A stretch of DNA of 8,800 nucleotides from Staphylothermus sp. (GTDB taxonomy: Archaea; Thermoproteota; Thermoprotei_A; Sulfolobales; Desulfurococcaceae), in NCBI GenBank assembly GCA_021159785.1, contig JAGHDU010000190.1:1-8800 (forward strand). The letters are read 5' to 3'. Made by a program: the position numbers and the translations under genes. Below the pieces are notes generated by a model. It worked only from the letters and a program-made list of their open reading frames with translations. It searched no databases and was not told the DNA's origin. Of the stretch, positions 1 to 8,100 are shown in pieces; the first letter of the stretch is position 1; every line of letters starts with the position of its first letter.

Positions 1-2
1 AT

Positions 3-1331
3 AAGTTGAAAGAGGAGAAGTTTGATGTTGTTGTTACTGATCCGCCTTATCGTGACGATGTTCCTTATACGGAGCTTAGCGATTTCTACTATGTGTGGCT
101 TAAGAGGGCTTTGAGCAATATCGAGGAGAACCAAGGTAAAATGGTTTTAACGCCTAGATTTTACGTTGAAGCGTTTTTTGAACGAAAGAATGGTGAGTTA
201 AAGGAGATTTCAACTCAATGGCAGAAACGTGACTGGGTTTTGAGAGAGATATCATATAACGAAGGCAGAGTTAAGGCACTTGGATCGGGAACAAATGGTT
301 TGAACTACTATAGGTCATTGATGGCTGAGGCTTTTATAACTATGGATGCTTTTCTTAAGGATACTGGTGTATTGGTGACGTATTTTGCTCATACGAAGCC
401 TGAGGCTTGGGCGGAGCTTGTGGAGGCCAGTTGGAAGTATGGTGGTTTTACAGCTACGAATGGTTTCCCGTTGACTACAGAATCTGCACAATCAGTTATT
501 AAGAGAGGTAAGCTTTCACTTGATACTAGTATAGTTGTAGTTTGGAAGAAGCCTAAAAGCAACAGACCTAGAGTATACATGGATACCGTTAAGGAAGAGA
601 TGCTTAGGGAAGGTACTGAATGGACTAGAAGGGTTTTGGGGAAGTATCGTGGTAGAGATCTGTTCTTCAGCGTCTTTACTAGAGTATTATCTGTTGCAAC
701 AAGATACGATACCCTATATGACGATAGAGGAGAGGTGGATACTAAGAGGCTTGTTGTGGAATATGTTGCACCACTAACGGCAGAGGCTATAATAAATGCC
801 GTTAGTGAAGAAGAGGCAGGCAGGGTCAGGTTAGATAAGGCCGGGTTGTTCTATTTCATTATTAAGCTTCTTTATGCTGTTAGCAGGGCTGAATCTACGG
901 TTAAGATCTTATCGTCAACGGATATTGTTCTCTTATCGATAGCAGTTGGTGTGGATAAAAAAGAATTCATAGATTCTAAGATAATAGTTAAGAGCGGAGG
1001 AAAAGAGGAGTACAGGTTTATGGAGCCTCTCTTTAATGAGCCGAGCAAGTTTGAAGAGTTTCTTCGCGCTAGAGGGATTGATCCTGATAGATTTGAAGTT
1101 ATGAGGAGAGAGCCTTGTTCGGTTGATATACTGCACTTGATGGAATATGCTACGTTATTCACTAGTGATCCGAAGTATTATATTGAACGGCTCAAGAAAC
1201 GATACCCTGGTCTTTTCGAGAATGCCTTATCGCTTGCTAGGCTGCTTCACAAGCATTTACCGCATGATCTAGAATCTCAAATATGTACAAAACTCATAAA
1301 TTATATAGGAGGGTGGATGCCTTTTGTCTAA
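3..1331 (+). CDS. DUF1156/COG1743-type adenine-specific DNA methyltransferase, C-terminal part (5' end outside window)
   Basis: Predicted SAM-dependent DNA amino-methyltransferase that would modify adenine (N6) in host DNA. The frame is open to the left edge, and the TTG at base 6 is more likely an internal Leu codon than a start: this family is usually about 900-1000 residues and only about 442 are here. Counting from that Leu, the catalytic motif IV TDPPY is at residues 11-15 (bases 36-50), followed by VPYTELSDFYYVWLKRAL (19-36), which is typical of the family. A further conserved-looking block is FAHTKPEAWAEL (127-138), FPLTTES (154-160) and LDTSIVVVW (172-180), fitting the last strands of the methylase fold. 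Residues 190-441 are mostly charged helices. The N-terminal DUF1156 region, SAM-binding motif I and the expected Zn-ribbon must lie upstream, so activity cannot be judged here. It overlaps the next gene by 8 nt. Family call is firm; target base and site are inferred. Confidence 0.9.
   Translation, partial: KLKEEKFDVVVTDPPYRDDVPYTELSDFYYVWLKRALSNIEENQGKMVLTPRFYVEAFFERKNGELKEISTQWQKRDWVLREISYNEGRVKALGSGTNGLNYYRSLMAEAFITMDAFLKDTGVLVTYFAHTKPEAWAELVEASWKYGGFTATNGFPLTTESAQSVIKRGKLSLDTSIVVVWKKPKSNRPRVYMDTVKEEMLREGTEWTRRVLGKYRGRDLFFSVFTRVLSVATRYDTLYDDRGEVDTKRLVVEYVAPLTAEAIINAVSEEEAGRVRLDKAGLFYFIIKLLYAVSRAESTVKILSSTDIVLLSIAVGVDKKEFIDSKIIVKSGGKEEYRFMEPLFNEPSKFEEFLRARGIDPDRFEVMRREPCSVDILHLMEYATLFTSDPKYYIERLKKRYPGLFENALSLARLLHKHLPHDLESQICTKLINYIGGWMPFV
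1308..1313 (+). promoter_or_regulatory. Ribosome binding site for the DUF499 ATPase gene
   Basis: GGAGGG lies inside the end of the methyltransferase gene, about 10-11 nt before the TTG at 1324. It decides the start. The ATPase frame has a stop (TAG) at 1306-1308, and TTG is the first possible start after it. The ATG at 1317 is in the methyltransferase frame. The next in-frame ATG, at 1339, is some 26 nt from this site, too far for normal use. Confidence 0.7.
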
Positions 1332-4300
1332 ACCTATAATGGGTGTAAAAGACGTTCTCAAACCCCTTCAGGACGTATTTGATCCTAGACTGGATACATA
1401 CGTTGCCCCTTCACTGGGAAGAGTATATGGTTATATAGAAAAAGAGTATAAGCCAGAAACAGAAGCCGAAGAACTAATGTTGAATCTGTACAGCGATCCC
1501 GATGAGTTTTTCTCATTGACATATATAACTGAGGGTATGGAAGATGTGTTTAACAAAGTCGTTGATGCATTAGAGAATGGGTCTAGTGGGCCTATAGTAC
1601 TCCCTTCTTTCTTCGGTGGTGGAAAAACACATATTCTCTTAGCGTTGCTTCATGGTTTTAGGAAGCCGGAAGCTATTCTTAGAGCTGAGCCGAAGGAAAT
1701 TGCTGAGAAACTTTACAGAAAGGTTAAGAGCATTGTTGAAAAGGGCCGTATTGATATAGTGGTTATAGATGGTGATTATGAAAAGTATGCGCCAAGACCT
1801 AGGAGACCGAAACATGTGGGAGTATATACTATCTACAGTCCTTGGGGCTATATAGGATACTGTCTAGGTAGATATGACGTTGTAAGAGAATATGATGAAA
1901 GCTTTAAAGCACCCGCTAAAGATGTATTAGAGAGTCTCTTTCAAGGAAAAAGAGCAATAATACTAATAGATGAACTCCTAGCAGATTATTATAGATTGCA
2001 CTTAAATAAAGAACAGAGAAAGAACATAATGGGATTTATCAAAGTCCTAGCTGGTGCTCTTCAAGGAAAAAGAGTGGCGACAATAATAACTATTCCGGCA
2101 CGTTTGGGTGCGCAAGAAGTAGGATTGGAAGAGAAAGGTTTTATTGAAGTAGAAAAACAGTACGAGGATATTAAAGAAGATATTGAAAATGTGTTCAATA
2201 TATTGAGGCATCAGCTTAAAATCGCTATACCGGTAAAGCTTGAAACTGTGGGTGGAGTTAGCGAGATTGTAAGAATTATCAGGAAGAGAATATTCGGTAA
2301 ATCTGAGATCAAAATCCCTGACGAGGTACTACGATATTATCAAGAAATTTATAGCATTGATAAGTTAAGATTCCCTAAGCAAGCTAGAGATATGGAGTTA
2401 TTGCGTTCAACGTATCCGTTTCATCCGACATACATTGATACTCTTCTAGTTCATATTGTGGAGAGAAGACCCTGGGTGTTTCAAAGGACAAGGTTTGCAA
2501 TACAGATAACCAGGAAAGTAGTTCGAAAGCTGTGGAGGAGTAATAGAAACCCCGACTTTATACATATATGGAACATCGACTTGGGGGATCCCGATATATC
2601 TAGTGCTATATTAGCCCCCCTCTCAGGTGAAAAAGACTACAGAGTGTATCTCAGAAAACTCTACGATGCTATTAATAATATTGATTCTCTTAAGCACAGT
2701 GTTGAACGTGTCTTAGCTAAAGATATGATTACAACGATTTTCTTGCGGACTTTTCTCTATGAGGGTGCAATAGGGGCTCTGAAAGCATATCCTACTGAGA
2801 ACGAGATTTACTGGATGGTATATGATAGAGACTATGGTGTAGAACCTGCTAGGTTAAGAACAATACTTAATGTGCTTACTGGCGAACCGGATGTTCCGTA
2901 TATAACTGAACATCAAGGTAAGATCTACTTCACTACAATGATAGATATTATTAATGTTTTAAAGAGGAGGGTAGAGGGGGTTAGACGAGAAGATATATAC
3001 AATGACTTAAAGAAAAGGTTAGGAGACAAGTTAATTGCTACAGACGAAGAATATCATCCGTTTTCTAAGGATAATGTAGAATTTATAACTGGAAAAGAAC
3101 TAGTAAGTGGTTGCAGACCTGTAGAATCATCTTCGCATAGAGTTATAGTGTACTTAGGCAGTCTCGATGAGGAATATGCTAGAGAGCTTATTTTGGGCTA
3201 TATGAATTATAGAAATACTACAGTGGTATTGGATGTAAAGGATGATGATAAAAGTAGCTTTGATGAGTTATTGGAGCATGTGGCTTGGTTATATGTCTTG
3301 GATAATATTAAGGATAGTGAACTCGAGGAGTTATACCCGGATGAAACTGTGAGAAAAGTGAATAAGTCTAAATTAAGTGTTGTTAAGAACAATAAGGTGC
3401 AAAAGTTTGAAGGATCAGCTACAAAGGTGTTTAGAAGAGTATGGTATCCGAGAGGAGATAATAATGTAGGTCGCTCTGAGGCATCGCCAGCTAAGAAGTC
3501 GTTATTAGGTAATGTTCGTGTAGCATTGGAAAAAGCTCAGAAACTACTAGATCCCGATAATGTTCATCTTGAAACATTTCTTAGGAGATTATCCGAGGTA
3601 GGTATTGATCTTGGTAATGAATGGGTGCAGGTGTCGAAGATCTGGGATATATTCTTGAGGAATCCTAGGCTGTGGGTTGCAGATAGAGATATGGTTATGA
3701 GGGTTTTGAAGAGGCTATACGATAATCTTGAGATCGCTGTGATGCGTGGGGGAAGAATTTATTGGAAGAATATATGTGAATCGGAGACAGGATGTAGTAG
3801 TGGCCCGTATCCTCTAAATGATTTTGATGATACTGATCAAGTGAGATTGTCAAAAACTGTGTTTATTGATTTCATAAATCAATTATTAAATAAGGAAACG
3901 GAGAAACGAGAACCTAGTAAGATTGTGAAAAACTATTACGTTGTCCTAACTGATGAAGGAGAGAGGAAGTTGAGAGACCTATATCTATTATATAAGAAAA
4001 GAGGTAGTGAATTATACAAACTCTACGATATCTTAAGGAGTCCGAGGACATTATTGTTGAAAAAGATCGAGGTTATAGAGAAAGGATTTGATTTAAAAAT
4101 AGAGCCTAGCTATGTCGAGGTCAAGCCGAACGGTGTCGTTGAAGTTAAGGTAAGTATAGAGCCTGTAGGAGACTTTAGTGATGAAGTAACTATAGAAGTA
4201 GATAAGGGAGAAGTCTATCCATCTAGGGGTATACCGCCTTTTGAGGCTATTTGGAAACTTACCGCTGAGGCTGAGGAGGATACATATCAGTACGATATTA

Positions 4301-4728
4301 AAGCATATCATGATAGTTTCTCGAAGACAGCGTCATTGACTGTTAAAGTAGTTGGTGAATACGAAGTTATAGTTGTTGATATTGGTGAATATAAGCCCGA
4401 GGTTGGAGATGTTATCGAAGAAGTAAGTGACATAAGGTCTGCAGATACTCTCTTGGATCTCGGAGATCGTCTTGGAGAACTACTAGGGGTTGAACCTATA
4501 GTATATATGGAAGCAACTGGTCTTGAGGGCAGGGTTAAAGTTAGTATAGAGGGTGTTAAACTGAGTGATGCTGAAAGTATTATTGAAGTATCTAAGGACT
4601 ATAATGTATCTGGTAGACTCGTATTTGAAGAAGCGGAGCCTCTTGATAGCCTTAAGGCTAGGAGATTGAATGCTATGAAGCTATTTCTCTCAGGGATAAA
4701 AGTAAAGGTTAGGAGGAAGAGGACATGA
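1324..4728 (+). CDS. DUF499 (COG1483) P-loop ATPase, BrxC/PglY-like
   Basis: Large AAA+-like ATPase, probably the core motor or sensor of the defence system encoded by this operon. The Walker A motif FFGGGKTH is at residues 96-103 (K101, T102), and Walker B AIILIDE at 211-217 (D216, E217). Between them, YTIYSPWGYIGYCLG (168-182) matches the 'T-WG-A-LG' region of DUF499 proteins. A possible sensor strand VATIITIPA is at 251-259. STYPFHPTY (362-370) and FQRTRFAIQ (386-394, candidate arginine finger R388 or R390) are the other family landmarks. Residues about 740-820 may form a winged-helix-like region; about 923-1013 is an Ig-like beta-sandwich; the last 120 residues are charged. Full length (1134) is normal for the family. 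The TTG start overlaps the methyltransferase stop by 8 nt; the end overlaps the next gene by ATGA. No transmembrane segment or signal peptide is evident, so it is cytoplasmic. The family is known to be distantly related to BREX BrxC/PglY ATPases; its partner here is inferred. Confidence 0.92.
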   Translation: MSKPIMGVKDVLKPLQDVFDPRLDTYVAPSLGRVYGYIEKEYKPETEAEELMLNLYSDPDEFFSLTYITEGMEDVFNKVVDALENGSSGPIVLPSFFGGGKTHILLALLHGFRKPEAILRAEPKEIAEKLYRKVKSIVEKGRIDIVVIDGDYEKYAPRPRRPKHVGVYTIYSPWGYIGYCLGRYDVVREYDESFKAPAKDVLESLFQGKRAIILIDELLADYYRLHLNKEQRKNIMGFIKVLAGALQGKRVATIITIPARLGAQEVGLEEKGFIEVEKQYEDIKEDIENVFNILRHQLKIAIPVKLETVGGVSEIVRIIRKRIFGKSEIKIPDEVLRYYQEIYSIDKLRFPKQARDMELLRSTYPFHPTYIDTLLVHIVERRPWVFQRTRFAIQITRKVVRKLWRSNRNPDFIHIWNIDLGDPDISSAILAPLSGEKDYRVYLRKLYDAINNIDSLKHSVERVLAKDMITTIFLRTFLYEGAIGALKAYPTENEIYWMVYDRDYGVEPARLRTILNVLTGEPDVPYITEHQGKIYFTTMIDIINVLKRRVEGVRREDIYNDLKKRLGDKLIATDEEYHPFSKDNVEFITGKELVSGCRPVESSSHRVIVYLGSLDEEYARELILGYMNYRNTTVVLDVKDDDKSSFDELLEHVAWLYVLDNIKDSELEELYPDETVRKVNKSKLSVVKNNKVQKFEGSATKVFRRVWYPRGDNNVGRSEASPAKKSLLGNVRVALEKAQKLLDPDNVHLETFLRRLSEVGIDLGNEWVQVSKIWDIFLRNPRLWVADRDMVMRVLKRLYDNLEIAVMRGGRIYWKNICESETGCSSGPYPLNDFDDTDQVRLSKTVFIDFINQLLNKETEKREPSKIVKNYYVVLTDEGERKLRDLYLLYKKRGSELYKLYDILRSPRTLLLKKIEVIEKGFDLKIEPSYVEVKPNGVVEVKVSIEPVGDFSDEVTIEVDKGEVYPSRGIPPFEAIWKLTAEAEEDTYQYDIKAYHDSFSKTASLTVKVVGEYEVIVVDIGEYKPEVGDVIEEVSDIRSADTLLDLGDRLGELLGVEPIVYMEATGLEGRVKVSIEGVKLSDAESIIEVSKDYNVSGRLVFEEAEPLDSLKARRLNAMKLFLSGIKVKVRRKRT
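4711..4716 (+). promoter_or_regulatory. Ribosome binding site for the 153-residue protein gene
   Basis: AGGAGG sits 8 nt before the ATG at 4725, inside the end of the ATPase gene. Together with the ATGA stop/start overlap (4725-4728) it indicates translational coupling, so that the small protein is made alongside the ATPase. Confidence 0.75.
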
Positions 4729-5186
4729 AGTATAGAGTTACTTGGGAGACGAGAAAGAGGTATGGGAAAATCAGGTATTATGCTAAGTTCCGCTCTTATG
4801 TTGTTGAAGGAGAGGAAGAAGAGGATACTAGAAAGGGTAGTAGTGTTGATATTAAGGTTGGTGTGCCGAATCCTACTGAGTTGATAGCTTTAGCTAGAAT
4901 GCTGGGATGCAGAGTATCTAGGGAGAAGCAGTGGATAACAACTGATGACGAGCAAGCATACTTCAGGCTAATAGTGTATGCAGTGGTTAGACAGACGCTT
5001 AGGAAGCCTGGGAAGGTTGATGAACTGAGGAGACTAGTCTTAGATGAAGGGTTTAGTACTGATGCTTGGTGGTGGGCAAATACCTTTATGAACAAGTACA
5101 AAACAGAGGGTTCGCGGAAAGGCGTAGGTATGAAGTGCTTATACAGGCCTGCTAAAGGCTTTAAATACGTCTATAATCTAGTGTAG
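4725..5186 (+). CDS. Unrecognised 153-residue protein, third gene of the defence operon
   Basis: I do not recognise this family. It is a soluble, basic protein with no signal peptide or membrane segment. The first 27 residues alternate charged and aromatic residues (YRVTW, KIRYYAKFRSYVV), suggesting beta strands. An acidic patch EGEEEED (28-34) follows, then a mostly helical middle (TELIALARMLG 51-61; YFRLIVYAVVRQTLRK 79-94; KVDELRRLVLDEGF 97-110), an unusual triple tryptophan (W115-W117) and a basic, aromatic tail (GFKYVYNLV). It has only two cysteines (C62, C138) and no zinc-binding pattern or nuclease motif that I can see. The ATG overlaps the ATPase stop, and the gene ends 10 nt before the helicase start. 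Being locked between two core genes makes it a probable subunit, perhaps an adaptor for the ATPase or a nucleic-acid-binding protein; this is inference from position only. Confidence 0.85.
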   Translation: MKYRVTWETRKRYGKIRYYAKFRSYVVEGEEEEDTRKGSSVDIKVGVPNPTELIALARMLGCRVSREKQWITTDDEQAYFRLIVYAVVRQTLRKPGKVDELRRLVLDEGFSTDAWWWANTFMNKYKTEGSRKGVGMKCLYRPAKGFKYVYNLV

Positions 5187-5190
5187 AGGT
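5185..5190 (+). promoter_or_regulatory. Ribosome binding site for the SNF2 helicase gene
   Basis: AGAGGT overlaps the stop codon of the preceding gene and lies 6 nt before the GTG at 5197. It supports the GTG start; the next in-frame ATG is at codon 16 (base 5242), and starting there would discard the N-terminal helical segment. Confidence 0.6.
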
Positions 5191-5196
5191 AAAAGC

Positions 5197-8100
5197 GTGC
5201 AGTATGAGCAATTAGTTAGCTATATCTTTAATCTTTTTATGAAGTATAATCCTGCTATGCGTTTCTATCATTATTCAGAAGTTAGACCGCTTCCTATTGA
5301 GCCTTTTCTTCATCAAGTAGAAGTTCTCGCTAGGTGTATGCTTAGAGACCCTATAAGGATCCTTATTGGTGACGAAATAGGTCTTGGCAAGACAATAACA
5401 GCTATAGCTATGGGAAAATATCTTGAAGAGACTGGTCGGGTGAAAAGAATCTTAGTACTAGTGCCTAGGATCTTGGTGCCGCAATGGGTAGAGGAGCTTG
5501 GGTATTGGGTTCAACCGAGTAGAGTGAATCAATTAGAAAGCTACAACGTAGATCTATATAAGCGAGGTGTTCCGGAGGGCTGGTATGTTGCTTCAATGGA
5601 TCTGGTGACGAGAAACAAGAAGGTTCGTGAAGTTGTGCTCGGTACCGAGTGGGATTTAGTAATAGTTGATGAAGCTCACAAGATATCGCCTGGAACAGCT
5701 AGAATGCGGTGGAAGTATATTGGCGAGGAACTTATAGCTAAGCATCCCGAGCGGAATGTATTCTTATTATCAGCTACTCCTCACAAAGGCTTTCCCGATG
5801 ACTACATTGCTAGACTCCGCATACTAGATCCTAATTTAAAACCCGATGTAGATGCATTAGATAACAAGAATTTCTATAAGCTGACTTGGAACACGCTGGT
5901 GTTTAGGAGAACTAAGAGAGACGTAAATGACATATACGAGAAAACAAAGGTTTTTGTCCCCGCACATTTGCAGGCAGTACTTATCAAACCTACTGAGCTT
6001 GAAGCCGAGTTCTATAAGGAGGCAGAAAGGTTTCTCCGCAATCTCCTAGCAAAATACAAGATCGCCTCAAATCAGCGCTCACCTATGTCATTATTAGCAA
6101 CTTTATTGGCAAAAAGAACATTCTCAAGCCCTCTCGCCGCGAGTAGCACTCTTTTCTACATGACTGTTAAAAGAATCGAGTTATTGAGAAAAATTAATGA
6201 GAAGGAAGCAACGAAAAAAGCAAATGTTCTTAGAAACTTTATACAGAGACACTTAGCGGAAGAGTATACCGAAGAGGACATCGATATTTCTGAAGGAGAC
6301 AAAATTGTGTTGAAAGAAATTACTGGGGCACCGGAACCTAGTGTAGATGATGTATTGAATGCTTTTGCTACATACGCTTCAGTACTTCTAGACGAAGATG
6401 ATGTTGAGAGGATGAAGAGATTACTAGAACTAGCTGAGAAAGTGAGGAAAGAAGGCGATAGTAAGCTTACCAAACTCCTAAAGCTAGTAGAGTATCATGT
6501 AGGTGAGGGCTCGAAAATAGTGATTTTCACCGAATACGCTGATACAGCATACTATATAGCGGAGAACTTGAGGAAAGTGTTTGGCAATATAGTGAAGGTT
6601 CTGACTGGTAGAGAGGCACATAGTAGGAAAGAGAGAAAAGATGTTTTAGATAATTTCGTTAAGGGTAATAAGTACAAGGTTTTGGTTTCAACTGATGTAT
6701 TATCTGAGGGACTTAATCTACAGGTTGCTAATGTTTTGATAAACTATGATCTTCCTTGGACACCCTTGAAGCTTGAGCAAAGAATTGGTAGAATATGGAG
6801 ATTGGGGCAACAAAGAGAATGTTATATCTATATGCTAGTAGTAGGGTCTTCAGAGAAGACAACTGGTGCTAGTCGTGTAGTCTCTAAGCTGTATACAAAG
6901 CTTCTTAACATGGGGAGGGCTCTACGTAATAAGATAAACCCGATACTTGGAGAGGATGTTGAAGTATACGTTAAGGATCTCTCAAAGAAGGACAGGAGAG
7001 AATATAGAATATTTGTAGCTGAAAAGAAAGCTGGGAAGGGCAGGAGAGGTGTATCGGAAACTGAGATCGTGTTGAATAGCCTGGATGATAAGAAGTTTGA
7101 GTACTTTGTTAGATGGTATTTGAATACTGTTAAGCAGATCGAGAAGAGATTAGCAAATAGTAGTGTCGAACCTCATGCAAGTCCGAGTATAGTGAAATAT
7201 ATTACGGAGATTATGGGGTTTGAGTCGCGAGAGGAGTTAAAGAAGTTCCTACTTGAATTAACGAGAAGCCTTGCTTCTCACAAGGGTGTTTTAGAACAAG
7301 TCTCCGAAGGCAGAGAGATCATTAGGGATTCATTCTATCAGAGGCCTCTGCAGGAGATGACTGCGAGGGAGTTGGTCGGAGTTATACAGAATCTATGTAA
7401 TAACCTTGGTAGTGATACTGGGAGGCTTGGGAAACTATTTAAGATCACAGTTTTCGGTAACAACACAGCAGGAAAAGTCTCTCTTGTGAAAGTAGCATTG
7501 ATGGAGAACGGTAATACTGTGTATGAAGCCATCATGGGTGTTGATAATAGGGGAGGAGAAGGTTATGTTATGAATAGTGTTGAGATACTAAGGCTCCTAG
7601 GAGATATAACTACTAAATTCTATCAAGTATCTAGTCATGTGGATGTAGGGGAAATAGATACGTTGTGGATTAAATCAAGAATTTCTACGTATTTGAGCAA
7701 GTTGCTTTTTGCTCGTGGTCTTAAGGACATGGATGATTATACTAAGAAAGTAAGTGAAATGAGTTTGAGGAGCGGTGATGAGTGGAATAAAGTGAGGGAG
7801 TTTAACGAAGTTGTGATAAAGATCGAGCCTATAGGCATCATCGAGTTGCATAAAGGCCTTGGAGGCTACTTCGAGCACCTAATAGGTGAATATGATGAAA
7901 AGAAGACTGAGATAGAGGATGAAGCAATAGCAATCCTAGCAGAGAGACTAAGTAGTAGATTTAATATTCATGACATGCACAAAGTTGGTGCTCCCTTTGA
8001 CGTAATACTAATAGGTAAGAATGGTAGCGAGTCTCCGGAGCATAGAATAGTCGAGGTTAAGTCTTGGAAACATATAGATGTAGTCATTTATACGGAGAAT

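Noticed and set aside
6..8. TTG at base 6 as true start of the methyltransferase
   Set aside because: It lies only 11 codons before the DPPY motif, which would remove the whole SAM-binding half; the frame is open to the window edge, so the gene is cut by the edge.
4796..5101. 101-codon minus-strand frame opposite the small third gene
   Set aside because: Considered as an alternative to the plus-strand gene, but it has Ser/Leu-rich shadow composition, while the plus-strand frame has a perfect ribosome binding site and fits the operon.
6156..6473. 105-codon minus-strand frame within the SNF2 gene
   Set aside because: It is the antisense shadow of a strongly supported gene; the Ser/Phe-rich translation reflects the acidic and Lys-rich codons opposite.
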